From NCBI RefSeq assembly GCF_022271435.1, contig NZ_JAFIQY010000009.1, forward strand, positions 1-64,000: 64,000 nucleotides of DNA, given 5' to 3'. The position numbers and the translations under genes are program-made. The DNA comes from Streptomyces monomycini. GTDB lineage: Bacteria > Actinomycetota > Actinomycetes > Streptomycetales > Streptomycetaceae. Below, in pieces: positions 19,765-28,194 of this stretch. How positions within the stretch are numbered: position 1 is the stretch's first letter; each line of letters starts with the position of its first letter. The notes under the pieces were generated by a model. It made no database searches. It had not been told where the DNA came from and saw only the letters and a list, made by a program, of their open reading frames with translations.

Positions 19765-20523
19765 ATGACGAACCTCATCACGGTGATCACGGCCGTCCAC
19801 CCGCCGGCCGCGAAGTTCCTGGCCGACGCGTACAAGTCGCTGACCGAGCAGCGACTGCCCGATGGCTGGGACTGGCAGTGGGTGATCCAGGAGGACGGCG
19901 AGACCGACGCCGTGACGCCCCACCTGCCCGACGACCCGCGGATATCCTTCGGCCAGGGCCGGCAGGGGCGCGCGGCGATCGCTCGCATGCTGGGCCTGTC
20001 CCGCGCCGAGGGCGAGTACGTCAAGGTTCTGGACGCCGACGACATGCTGACCCCGGGCGCCCTGGCCCGCGACCTTCAGGCCCTCACCGCCGACTCCTCG
20101 CTCGGCTGGGCCACCTCCCGCGCCGTGGACCTCCTCCCCGACGGCTCCACCGTCGGCTTTGAACAGGACCCGCCCGAGGGCCCGATCGAACGCGGCGCCG
20201 TCCTCCAACACTGGAAGACCCACGACTACCGCGCCCAGGTCCACCCGGCGACCCTCTTCATACGCCGCGACCTGCTCCTGGCCCTGGGCGGCTGGATGGC
20301 CCTGCCGGCGAGCGAGGACACGGGCCTGCTGATGGCCCTGAGCGCGGTCAGCCGCGGCCACTTCTCCGCCGAGACGGGGCTGCTGTACCGCAAGTGGCCG
20401 GGGCAGGCGACGAGCCAGGCGGCTCACGTTCATGAAGGCGAGCGGGAGGCACGGTTCGCGGTTGTGGAGGCGCGCGCTCGGGTTCTGGCGGCGATGACTG
20501 ATTGGCGGTACGGGGCCGCGTAG
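19765..20523 (+). CDS. Family 2 glycosyltransferase
   Basis: The 252-residue GT-A fold protein starts MTNLITVITAVHPPAAKFLADAYKSL. It contains the expected WQWVIQEDGE early acidic site and the DxD motif as VLDADDMLTPGALA. A C-terminal catalytic part holds ATLFIRRDLLLALGGW and SEDTGLLMALS. It should transfer a sugar from an NDP donor to an unknown acceptor and is predicted cytosolic with no membrane helix. ATG 19765 is chosen; the GTGs at 19756 and 19759 overlapping the GntR stop are alternatives. Co-transcribed with the GntR regulator and closed by a terminator at 20535. Confidence 0.8.
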   Translation: MTNLITVITAVHPPAAKFLADAYKSLTEQRLPDGWDWQWVIQEDGETDAVTPHLPDDPRISFGQGRQGRAAIARMLGLSRAEGEYVKVLDADDMLTPGALARDLQALTADSSLGWATSRAVDLLPDGSTVGFEQDPPEGPIERGAVLQHWKTHDYRAQVHPATLFIRRDLLLALGGWMALPASEDTGLLMALSAVSRGHFSAETGLLYRKWPGQATSQAAHVHEGEREARFAVVEARARVLAAMTDWRYGAA

Positions 20524-20534
20524 TCACGACTTGA

Positions 20535-20574
20535 GAGCGGCTGTGGGGGTGCCGGAGTGCCCCCGCAGCCGCTC
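20535..20574 (+). terminator. 15-bp hairpin after the glycosyltransferase gene
   Basis: GAGCGGCTGTGGGGG (20535-20549) pairs with CCCCCGCAGCCGCTC (20560-20574) with one T-G pair, starting 12 bp past the stop. Confidence 0.75.
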
Positions 20575-20805
20575 TTCGCTATCCAGCCCGCCGTGTCCAG
20601 AACCCGACACGACAATGCCATGTCTCGGTGGCGTTTTGACGTTCTTCGGGACCAGGCTGGATTGCTGCACCACGGCCCCAGCCACGCTACTACCTCCGTT
20701 AAGGCGTGGTATTGGTTGGTCCTCCCCGCCGCGCCGGGATCTTGTCGCTGTTAGGCTGCTCTGCCTGTACGGCGGACAGGCGCAGGAGTAAGGGGGAGAG
20801 CTCTC

Positions 20806-21165
20806 TTGCCGGGGACTTTCAAAGTCGATGTGCACGAACTCGGCTCCATCTCGCGAAAGCTCGACGAGAGCGTCACCGGTATGCGGACCGTGACGCGCAA
20901 GATGGACCAAGCCACCGCAGGGCAGCTGGGACACGACTCCCTGGATTCCGCCTGCTCGGACTTTCAGTCGAAGTGGAAGTACGGAATCGGGCAGATCGCC
21001 GGACTGGCGAACTCCATACGCGGCTCGGTGGATGCCACTGCGGAATCGTACCGAGCCTGCGAGACGGGAATTCAGCAAGCGTTCGCCAAGGGCCTTGAGG
21101 GGGCTTCCCCCGGTTCCTCGTCGCCGCAATCGACATCCGGTGCCACGTCCCGAGTCTTCGGGTAG
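20806..21165 (+). CDS. WXG100-like small secreted protein (ESX-type)
   Basis: The 119-residue, all-helical protein starts at TTG 20806 behind AAGGGGGAG. Two amphipathic helices flank a turn in which W57-K-Y-G takes the place of WxG (SDFQSKWKYGIGQI), followed by a flexible Ser/Gly tail ending RVFG. This is the size and shape of type VII secretion (WXG100/EsxA-like) substrates, although the exact WxG is missing. It is the first of four closely spaced genes and probably partners the longer protein encoded next. No ESX core genes are in the window. Confidence 0.6.
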   Translation: MPGTFKVDVHELGSISRKLDESVTGMRTVTRKMDQATAGQLGHDSLDSACSDFQSKWKYGIGQIAGLANSIRGSVDATAESYRACETGIQQAFAKGLEGASPGSSSPQSTSGATSRVFG

Positions 21166-21182
21166 GCGGGTAGGGAGGGCTC

Positions 21183-22400
21183 ATGAGTGGCGGCGGGAAG
21201 ATACCTTCCGAGGCTGCGGGGTACCCGGGCATCGGCTTCGATCCGACCCCTGGCAGTCTCTCGGCGGTACGTGCACTCACGGATCAGTCGTTCGAGGCGC
21301 ACCGAAACCTGAGTTCGGTGTGGCAGACCCTGAACTCCATAACCCGCGGCGGAGATGCGTGGAAGGGCGTTGCCGCAGACGCGTTCTCCGCCCAGGTGAA
21401 GGAACTGCCGAAGCTGGTCGACTCCGCGACGCAGAGCTTCTACGACTGCGGTTTCCAGCTGAATGAGTGGTCCGCGAAGCTGAGTAGCATGAAGTCTCGG
21501 TCGGCAGACCTGGAGGCCCGCGCGGTAACCGCCCGTTCTCGTGTGCGGGACGCGGAGGGGAACCCGAATCTGGGGCTGGCGGGGCAGACATTCGACACCG
21601 ATGAAGAGCTGCACAACGCCGAGCAGCGTTTGAACCGGGCAGTGAAAGAGCTTGATGCTGCCAGGAACGCTCTCGACACACTCATCGAGGACGCCAAACG
21701 CCTCAAACATCAGCATGACGATGCAGCGGAGAAGATCGCTGAGGCCGTACGCAAAGCCTCGGAAGAAGCTCCCGACGAACCTGGATTGCTGGATCGCATC
21801 GGCGACGCCATCAAGTCACTGGCCGAGGCCAACTCCCTCCTGGCGCAGCAAGCCTGGGACTGGGTGAAGAATCACGCCAACGCCATCGCTGCTGTCGGCG
21901 ATGTCCTGTCGACGGTCAGCGCCATACTCGGCGCTGCCGGAGTGGGCATCGCTGCTCTCGGCCTCGTCTTCCCTCCCTCGGAGATCGTCCTAGGGCCGCT
22001 TGCCGCTGGCTTGGAGGTCACATCGTCCGGATTCGCTGCAGGGGCGCTCGTGCTTCACGGCACCGCTCGTATGGCGGGCGGCGAAGACGTCGTGTCGAAC
22101 CGGACGCTGGCGCAGGACGCGCTGGGCACGATCCCGTTCGGTGGCGCCGTCCGCGTCGGAGGAAAGCTGGGCACCGCGATCTTCAAGAGCCGTGCGGCGG
22201 ACGCGGCCTCCAACTTCGGACTGGTCGACTCCTGGGCCGGGCTGTTCGGTGATCCGTCCGTATTCGAGAACTTCAAGCCGACGAACCGCCGTCAGGCCGT
22301 GGAGATGGGAATTCCCGGCGGCGGCCCTCTTCTGGTCGCTGTGGAGAACGCGTGGAAGAAGGGCAGCGCGAAAGACCAGGAAACCACTGACGGCGGGTGA
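21183..22400 (+). CDS. Large WXG-domain protein, type VII secretion-like
   Basis: In the 405-residue product, residues 20-110 form a WXG100-type helical hairpin with WKG at 60-62 (GGDAWKGVAADAFSAQ). Residues 110-190 are a predicted coiled coil (EELHNAEQRLNRAVKELDAA). Residues 228-290 are strongly hydrophobic, glycine- and alanine-rich (AAVGDVLSTVSAILGAAG, VGIAALGLVFP). The rest is a short C-terminal domain without a toxin motif I recognise. This is the architecture of LXG/ESX polymorphic secreted proteins. ATG 21183 follows GGAGGG. It is 17 bp after the small WXG-like gene, so they are likely co-expressed and may form a heterodimer. Confidence 0.65.
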   Translation: MSGGGKIPSEAAGYPGIGFDPTPGSLSAVRALTDQSFEAHRNLSSVWQTLNSITRGGDAWKGVAADAFSAQVKELPKLVDSATQSFYDCGFQLNEWSAKLSSMKSRSADLEARAVTARSRVRDAEGNPNLGLAGQTFDTDEELHNAEQRLNRAVKELDAARNALDTLIEDAKRLKHQHDDAAEKIAEAVRKASEEAPDEPGLLDRIGDAIKSLAEANSLLAQQAWDWVKNHANAIAAVGDVLSTVSAILGAAGVGIAALGLVFPPSEIVLGPLAAGLEVTSSGFAAGALVLHGTARMAGGEDVVSNRTLAQDALGTIPFGGAVRVGGKLGTAIFKSRAADAASNFGLVDSWAGLFGDPSVFENFKPTNRRQAVEMGIPGGGPLLVAVENAWKKGSAKDQETTDGG

Positions 22401-22409
22401 GAGAAGAGC

Positions 22410-23069
22410 ATGAAGGATGAGGCGGCGGTAGCAGCACGATTCGACGGACGCCCGACTGTCGAAGTCGTCTTCACCGGGTTCGGGGCGATGCGTGCTGACC
22501 GGGTTACCTGGATCGGCGCGGAGTTGGGCTATGTGCTCAGCGCGGATGAGCCTTACGGACGAGGGCAGCGTCGTTTGCTCTTCACTCGCGACGACAGTCC
22601 GGCGGCCCGGCAGCGTGCCCAGGCGACCCTGGCGCGCGTGCAGGCGGTCGGCTCGTGGAGCGCCGTCGCTCAGCCTTGGCCAGGAGCTGTACCCCACGGT
22701 CCGTCCGCGGCCACCGACCCGCCGCCGATCCCCCCGGAGCGGGCTGCACGTGCGCAGAGGCAGGGCAAAGCCTATGAGGGGTGGCGCCCGGCTCAGCTGA
22801 TCAGCGTGTGCTGCGTCTTCGCCGCAGGATTCTTCGCGCTGGCGTGGGCCGTGCGCGAGACGGTGCCGGCCACGGTGGGCTCCTGCCTCGTCGGCCTTCT
22901 GTGCCTGGCCGCAGCCGCCCTCGGCCCGCGGTACACGAGGCGCTGGCATCAAGAGAACCTGCGTCTGCTTGAGCGTTACCGCCGCCAGCAGGCAGCCCAG
23001 TTCCCTGTCTCGCCCCCTTCCCCTCCTCCCCCTCACGCAGGGCCGCACAACGACCGGATGGGAAGCTAG
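22410..23069 (+). CDS. Two-helix membrane protein of the WXG locus
   Basis: The 219-residue product has an N-terminal cytosolic domain of about 125 residues (VEVVFTGFGAMRADRVTWIGAELGYVLSADE read in parts). Two membrane helices follow at about 131-150 (LISVCCVFAAGFFALAW) and 153-172 (VPATVGSCLVGLLCLAAAAL), then a short basic and proline-rich C-terminus. I recognise no family. It starts 10 bp after the WXG protein and its TAG is 3 bp before the next start, which argues for a single transcript and a role in the same system. Confidence 0.6.
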   Translation: MKDEAAVAARFDGRPTVEVVFTGFGAMRADRVTWIGAELGYVLSADEPYGRGQRRLLFTRDDSPAARQRAQATLARVQAVGSWSAVAQPWPGAVPHGPSAATDPPPIPPERAARAQRQGKAYEGWRPAQLISVCCVFAAGFFALAWAVRETVPATVGSCLVGLLCLAAAALGPRYTRRWHQENLRLLERYRRQQAAQFPVSPPSPPPPHAGPHNDRMGS

Positions 23070-23071
23070 AG

Positions 23072-23797
23072 TTGGAATTCATCGCGCCTGCGGGCTTCAC
23101 GGAAATTCCCATAGGGATGACTGTCGAAGAAGCGCGACAGGAACTGTTCATGCGCGTGTCACGGGAAGCTCTCGAAGCGAGGCCCGCGGCCTACGAGAAC
23201 CTTGTGAGCAACCTGCAGAAAGTGTCGCAGGCACTCGAAGAGTCCGGGACGCTGTACGCCGGAACCTGCCTGCGCGCCTACGAAGGTGAACTGTCCCTCG
23301 GCACCTTGCTTGTCACGGTGACGCCCTTCGCCTTCGGGGATGCAGCAATCGCGGCGGACGGCATGGTGCGCGCTCTCGTCGCCGCGCGGGGAGATTCCTG
23401 GGCCGGAACGGTATTCGACACCCCGGTCGGTCCTGCCGCGGTGCTGACGGGCGTGAACGGCTTCCACATCCCGGCTGAGACCTCCGCATTGGGGGAAGAG
23501 CTGGACCTGCCGATGGCAGAAATGCAGGTGTACCTGCCGGTGCCAGAGGGAGTGGAGGGCCAGGAGCAGTGTCTCGTTTCCTTCAACCTCACGACGCCCT
23601 GTGAGGGCCATTGGGACGCGTACTGCTCCGACATCGTGGCGCTGCTGAACAGCGTGACGTTCGACGAGCCAGACCACACGTCACCTCAGGGAGGCTCTCA
23701 GCCCACCTCACCGAGGACACCTTTGGACTCCCCAGCGAGGCCTTCGCCCGGCCAACCCCACGCTGATGGCAAGGCGCCCGCGACGCCCTTCGGCTGA
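23072..23797 (+). CDS. Unknown soluble protein, last gene of the WXG locus
   Basis: The 241-residue protein starts at TTG 23072, with GGGAAG 6 nt upstream in the tail of the preceding gene. Residues 1-200 look like a mixed alpha/beta domain (MEFIAPAGFTEIPIGMT, LGTLLVTVTPFAFGD, AAVLTGVNGFHIPAE, AEMQVYLPVP, CLVSFNLTTPCEGHWDAYCSDIVALLNSV). The last 40 residues are a Pro/Ser linker. The start-to-end pattern resembles small domains found beside actinobacterial ESX genes, but I cannot name the family. It could be a chaperone or immunity-type partner for the WXG protein; this is inference from position only. Confidence 0.55.
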   Translation: MEFIAPAGFTEIPIGMTVEEARQELFMRVSREALEARPAAYENLVSNLQKVSQALEESGTLYAGTCLRAYEGELSLGTLLVTVTPFAFGDAAIAADGMVRALVAARGDSWAGTVFDTPVGPAAVLTGVNGFHIPAETSALGEELDLPMAEMQVYLPVPEGVEGQEQCLVSFNLTTPCEGHWDAYCSDIVALLNSVTFDEPDHTSPQGGSQPTSPRTPLDSPARPSPGQPHADGKAPATPFG

Positions 23798-23865
23798 GCC
23801 CTTGGCGGAGTCGAGCGGAAGACGTGTTGGTGTACCCGCGCGATCACTGCCCCGCCTCCGGGGGC

Positions 23866-24789
23866 CTACGGCAAGTATTCGGCGTCAACGCGGGAGAAGA
23901 GCAGTTCGCTCTCCTCGGTGACCGGCTCCCGCCACCGGATCGGCACCTCTGCTTCGCGTCGCAAGGCTGCCGGGTAACGGCTGGCGGTGTAGTCGTTCGG
24001 AAGGCGATACATGTGGAACCCGTTCGTCCGCAGAGCGCCCAGCAATTCCTCGGCCGACTCGCCCAGTTCGAGCATCCGCTGCGGCGTTACCTCGATGGCC
24101 AGCTCCGCGTCGGGCCGAAGCTGGTCGAGCAACGGGATCAGCCCCCGTACGACGGAGCCCTCAGCCCCCTCCACATCGATCTTGATCACTCGCGCTCGCG
24201 CGAGCTCATCAGGGCTGAGGACATCCGACAGCGGCTGAGCTGCTACTTCGAAGGTGGACTCGGCCTCGCCGGCGTACGGCACGATGCTGTTGGCCCCCAT
24301 GTTGTGCGAGCTGGCGAGGATGAAGGTGAGCATCTCCTCGCGGTCCGAGATCGCGGCGTTCACCGCACGAACGTTTCCGTACCCGTTGATCGCCACTTGC
24401 TTGCGCAGCACGCGGTGGAAGTCGGGGGACGCCTCCAGAGCGACCACAGCGCCCTCCGTACCGACCAACCGTGAGGCGAGCAGGCTGTAGTAGCCGATGT
24501 TCGCGCCCACGTCCACGAAGACGTCGCCAGGCCGGAGCCGATGCTCCAGCCACCGCGTCAGGTGTGGCTCCCACACCCCGAAGAGGTAGATGTACCGCTG
24601 GATCAGGTCCCGGGTGTCGGTGACGAACGTGGCGCCGAAGCGCGTGCGGGCCCGGCGGATGCGTGGGTGGTCGCGCAGTCCGGCGTTCAGATAGGACTCC
24701 ACGATGCCGGCCTTGCCGAGCGTGCCGGGGGCGTAGCGCACGTACCAGCGGGAGAGGTCGAGCTTGAACTGCGTGAGGAGAGATGTCAC
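23866..24789 (-). CDS. FkbM-family methyltransferase
   Basis: The 307-residue product from GTG 24789. The SAM-binding motif is GDVFVDVGANIGYYSLLASRLVG (about 88-110, read in parts), followed by VVALEASPDFHRVLRKQVAING and the acidic VIKIDVEGAEGSVVRGL typical of FkbM proteins (macrocin/FkbM O-methyltransferases). It should methylate a hydroxyl on a sugar or polyketide-like small molecule; the acceptor is unknown. It lies downstream of an amidohydrolase gene on the same strand, separated by 400 bp of apparently decayed coding sequence, so co-transcription is doubtful. It is convergent with the WXG locus with only 68 bp between stops. Confidence 0.82.
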   Translation of the reverse strand: MTSLLTQFKLDLSRWYVRYAPGTLGKAGIVESYLNAGLRDHPRIRRARTRFGATFVTDTRDLIQRYIYLFGVWEPHLTRWLEHRLRPGDVFVDVGANIGYYSLLASRLVGTEGAVVALEASPDFHRVLRKQVAINGYGNVRAVNAAISDREEMLTFILASSHNMGANSIVPYAGEAESTFEVAAQPLSDVLSPDELARARVIKIDVEGAEGSVVRGLIPLLDQLRPDAELAIEVTPQRMLELGESAEELLGALRTNGFHMYRLPNDYTASRYPAALRREAEVPIRWREPVTEESELLFSRVDAEYLP

Positions 24790-25201
24790 CTGAGTCCCCG
24801 AAGACGTCGTGCCGGCCGTGCGGATCCGGATCACTCTACGTACGGCGTTCGATGGGGACCTCGTAAACGATTTCGCGGTACGCGTGCGGCACGATGATGT
24901 CCGCCGCCTCGACCGGCCGGCCAGGTCGGCGCGGAACGGTGGCCCGTCGAGCTGCTCCCGCGACCAGGGCCGGGCCATCCGCAGTCGCTGAGGCGGCTCC
25001 GCGACGTAGGTGCCGGAACCAGCCGGCCCTCAGCCCTCCGGGACGGCCGCCCTTACGGGCAACGGTCCTCGTCTCGGTGCTCGGTCGACCTGGCGGCCGT
25101 CGACCTGAACCGCAGCCTCCGAAATCGAGCCGGAGCCGCAGCCACCGGCCAGGTGCCTGTAGCGGCACCGCCAGGGCGAAGCGAATCGTGCCCGTCCGCT
25201 A
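24790..25201 (-). pseudogene. Probable decayed coding remnant
   Basis: Between the amidohydrolase and the FkbM gene, the minus strand shows coding-like GC3 bias in pieces that fall in different frames. One piece reads MARPWSREQLDGPPFRADLAG (about 24978-24916). It continues naturally, after a one-base change of frame near 24915, as PVEAADIIVPHAYREIVYEVPIERR to a stop at 24836. The joined piece reads as one C-terminal segment, and an in-frame stop lies just upstream. I cannot name the family. A remnant of a gene broken by frameshifts is the simplest reading; chance is possible. Confidence 0.35.
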
Positions 25202-26431
25202 TCACCGCGTCTTGTCGAAATCCAGGTCGAGCATGCGGATCGCGTTCCCGCGGAGGACCTTGTAAGCCACGTCCGGCGGCATTCCGGCGACGTGCTCCGC
25301 GGCCACCTTCTTGGTGTGCGGCCACGTCGAGTCGACATGCGGGTAGTCGGTCTCGAAGGTGGCATTGTCGACGCCAACCGTTTCGATCGACGCGACGCCG
25401 TGCTTGTCGCGGAAGAAGCAGCAGAAGATCTGGCGGTAGTAGTACGTGGAGGGCGGCTCGGGAATCAGGTCGCGTACGCCGCCCCAGGCGCGGTGCTCCT
25501 CCCACACGTCGTCCGCTCGTTCCAGCGCGTACGGAATCCAGCCCATCTGCCCTTCCGCGTACGCCAGCTTCAGCCGGGGGAATTTCACCAGGACGCCACT
25601 GAAGAGGAAGTCCATCATCGACGCCATGGCGTTGTTGAAGGACAGCGACGCTTGCACGGCCGGCGGAGCGTCCGGCGAGGCGGCAGGCATCTGTGACGAC
25701 GAGCCGATGTGCATACACACGACCGTCCCCGTCGCCTCGCACTCCGCGAAGAATGGATCCCAATAGCCCGAGTGAATGCTCGGCAGCCCCAGGTAGGTGG
25801 GGATCTCGCTGAAGGTCACGGCGCGCACCCCTCGGGCGGCATTACGCCGAATCTCCCGCACGGCGAGATCCACGTCCCACAACGGGATCAGGCACAGCGG
25901 AATCAGCCGACCACCGCTGTCCCCGCACCATTCCTCCACCATCCAGTCGTTGTACGCACGGACGCACGCCAGGCCGACTTCCTTGTCCTGGGCCTCGGCG
26001 AAGGTCTGCCCGCAGAATCGTGGAAAGGTCGGGAAGCACAGCGACGCTTCGACATGATTGAGGTCCATGTCCGCGAGGCGCGCCTTCGGGTCCCAGCAGC
26101 CGCGCCGCATCTGTTCGCGGGTGATGCCGTCGAGCGTCATCTCGTCCCGGGAGAACCCGACGGCCGCGATGATCCGCTTGTACGGGAAGAGATCTCCCTC
26201 GTACCGCCACCAGTCCGTCAGCTGGCCGGCCGGATCGGTCGTGAACTTGTACTTGCCGCCGACGTACGCCAGCTCGCCGATGCCGGCGGTGAACGGCTTC
26301 GGCCCGAGTTCGCGGTACTTGGCGGGCAGCCAGGTCTCGAAGAGGTGCGCCGGTTCGATCACGTGGTCGTCGACGCTGATCACGCGGGGGATGTCGGTGG
26401 TGCCGTGCGTACCGTTCGTCTGGCCAGTCAT
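25202..26431 (-). CDS. Amidohydrolase family 2 (ACMSD-like) protein
   Basis: The 409-residue metal-dependent hydrolase or decarboxylase has the TIM-barrel entry motif VISVDDHVIEPAHLFETWLP. Other barrel features are GTVVCMHIGSSSQMP, FPRLKLAYAEGQMGWIPYALER and the terminal metal-site strand NATFETDYPHVDSTWPHT. This is the amidohydrolase_2 group that includes o-amino-carboxymuconate semialdehyde decarboxylase and related gamma-resorcylate decarboxylases; members are common in actinobacterial aromatic and lipid degradation clusters. The canonical HxH is replaced by DDHVIEP, as often seen in this subgroup. Substrate unknown. Cytosolic. Confidence 0.83.
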   Translation of the reverse strand: MTGQTNGTHGTTDIPRVISVDDHVIEPAHLFETWLPAKYRELGPKPFTAGIGELAYVGGKYKFTTDPAGQLTDWWRYEGDLFPYKRIIAAVGFSRDEMTLDGITREQMRRGCWDPKARLADMDLNHVEASLCFPTFPRFCGQTFAEAQDKEVGLACVRAYNDWMVEEWCGDSGGRLIPLCLIPLWDVDLAVREIRRNAARGVRAVTFSEIPTYLGLPSIHSGYWDPFFAECEATGTVVCMHIGSSSQMPAASPDAPPAVQASLSFNNAMASMMDFLFSGVLVKFPRLKLAYAEGQMGWIPYALERADDVWEEHRAWGGVRDLIPEPPSTYYYRQIFCCFFRDKHGVASIETVGVDNATFETDYPHVDSTWPHTKKVAAEHVAGMPPDVAYKVLRGNAIRMLDLDFDKTR

Positions 26432-26889
26432 GAGGCCCCTCTCAGCGGTCGCCGCGCCGGCGACGTACCTGACGACCCGTCAGGTCGAGGGTATAGACGG
26501 CGCGCGCGAGCAACAAGGCGCAGTCGGTGTCGCCTTCTTGGTGACGTCTCGCCGCTGAGCGCCACCGGGTCGGGGTGACTCGCCCTGGGTACGCCCGTAT
26601 CTCCTACAGGAGGAGGCGGGTAGGGGTGGTGCTGGAGGGCGGAAGCGGCGGGGCGGGGGTGCCACGGATACGGATCTTGCCCTGCACAGGACGCACGGGA
26701 CGCACGCGGCCCACAGAACTGGACAGGCCGGGCTCTGTCGGGTCGCTCGGGTGGGGCGCGTTCGCTCGCGTGTGCACCTGCGAGGGGAGGAGCTGAGGCG
26801 GTGTGCGGGATATGAATGCGGGAGATGTGAGTGTGAGGTGCGGGGTCGTGGGGCGTGGTGTGCATGACGTCGCGGCAGTGCCGGCGAGG
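26432..26889. other. 460-bp spacer upstream of the amidohydrolase gene
   Basis: I see no supported gene. A CAGGAGGAGGCGGG purine-rich patch at about 26606 resembles a ribosome binding site, but no credible frame follows. The area next to 26432 should hold the amidohydrolase promoter. Confidence 0.4.
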
Positions 26890-27117
26890 TCACCGCTTCC
26901 GTTCTGGCCACGAGCGTGAGTGGCGGCGGCCCCACTCCCTGGCGTGCTTATTCATGCGGGTGCGCAGCCAGGCCATCCAGAAGGCGAGTGGCGTGGCCAG
27001 GGCTCCCCACAGGGCGGAGCGGAGCCAGGACCCTTCTGTCTCGTACTGCAGAATCAGGGTGATGGCGATCCAGGTTGCGACCGCGAAGGCGCCGGTCTTG
27101 GCCTTTCGTGTCGTCAT
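26890..27117 (-). CDS. Small membrane protein, 75 aa
   Basis: Residues 10-25 (AFAVATWIAITLILQY) and 33-53 (LRSALWGALATPLAFWMAWLR) are hydrophobic helices. The C-terminus is strongly basic (RMNKHAREWGRRHSRSW) and should stay in the cytosol. The start at ATG 27117 is preferred over an upstream GTG because it places a short MTTRKAKTG leader before helix one; no strong ribosome binding site is visible. No family recognised. Confidence 0.5.
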   Translation of the reverse strand: MTTRKAKTGAFAVATWIAITLILQYETEGSWLRSALWGALATPLAFWMAWLRTRMNKHAREWGRRHSRSWPERKR

Positions 27118-27189
27118 CTGTGACGAGTACCCGGCAGCGACGAACATTCCCTGCCGGGGGTGAGTCGGGATACGTACCGCGAGAGCCCA

Positions 27190-27723
27190 CTAGTGCTTGA
27201 TCGGCGGGCAGTAGCCGGTCTTGTCGCCGATGGTGTTGATTTCGGCGTTGGGCCGGGAGTCGCCTGCGTAGTTGATCTGGTTGGTGCAGCTGACGCCGGG
27301 CTTCTTGGGAGTGCCGGGCGGTGTGGCGTTCTTCTTCTTGGGGGCCGGGCAGTGGCCGGTTTCTGCGCCGATGCTGTTGATCTCGGCGTTGGACCTCGGG
27401 TCGTCCGCGTAGTTGAACTTGTTCGTGCAGCGCTCCCCCGTCTCCTTGGAGGCGCTCGACGACGCGCCGTGGGAGGCCTTCGGAGAGGTCTTCTGGGAAG
27501 TCTTCTGAGTGGTCCTGGTCGAGGCGGCGGGTGCCTGCCGGTCGCCATCGGAGGCGGACGACGAGGCTGCGGACGACGAGGCTGCGGACGAGGCCGCCGA
27601 CGGTGAAGAAGCGGCCTTGCTGTCGCCGCCCTGGCCACAGGCGGTGAGCCCGAATGCGGCGGCGGCGATGACCACGGCGGCGGCAGCCTTGCGGACGTGA
27701 CCAAGAGTGGTGAGGTGCGACAT
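27190..27723 (-). CDS. Lipoprotein with duplicated CTNxxNY domain
   Basis: The 177-residue product starts at ATG 27723 behind GGGGAGAG. A signal peptide ends in lipobox GLTAC with Cys29. A Ser/Ala/Lys-rich spacer (30-100) is followed by two near-identical about 30-residue units of pattern CTNxxNYAxDxRxNAEI, then NxIGxxTGxCP. They are joined by a PKKKNATPPGTPKK linker. Each unit has one pair of cysteines likely to form a disulfide outside the cell. The duplication is the clearest feature. I know of no function; a cell-wall or ligand-binding module is plausible. Confidence 0.75.
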   Translation of the reverse strand: MSHLTTLGHVRKAAAAVVIAAAAFGLTACGQGGDSKAASSPSAASSAASSSAASSSASDGDRQAPAASTRTTQKTSQKTSPKASHGASSSASKETGERCTNKFNYADDPRSNAEINSIGAETGHCPAPKKKNATPPGTPKKPGVSCTNQINYAGDSRPNAEINTIGDKTGYCPPIKH

Positions 27724-28194
27724 TTTTCTCTCCCCGTTCGGCGTCGGTTGGTGAGAACAAGACTGTCGGCCACCGCTGTTTTTTCGCCGTCGCCCGGCTA
27801 ACGCTGCGCTAACGCATGACGGGCACGGCCCTTGGACAACGGCAACGGGGTGGCAGCCGTCTCCATGGGCCGACCGCGTGAGCAGTACAACGCCGAATGG
27901 GGTCGCCTCAGCATCGGCCGGGCCACCGACATCAGTAAGTGGCTCACCGGCGACGGCATAGCCCATCTGCCGTCGCCGATGCCGTCCCGGGAGGCCGAGG
28001 CCGTCTTGCTGGACAAACGGGAGCCCCCCATAGGGCCGCTCATCAGGGCCACCCGGCTGGAACCATCTTTTGCCGAGAAACCAGTGGCTGCGGCTTACTT
28101 CCTCTCGGCGGTGCACAGCTCCCAGGCCACCCCGGGCCCCGGTACCGGCCCCATCGCCGCCGACGCATAGGACGATGAGGCCGTACGGGCCGCG
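27724..28194. other. Spacer with a coding-like fragment
   Basis: 470 bp between the lipoprotein start and the end of the AraC gene. A plus-strand frame at about 27865-28170 has Streptomyces-like GC3 (start MGRPREQYNAEWGRLSIG) but no homologue I recognise and no ribosome binding site. It may be a remnant of a lost gene. The lipoprotein promoter must lie near 27730-27830. Confidence 0.35.
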
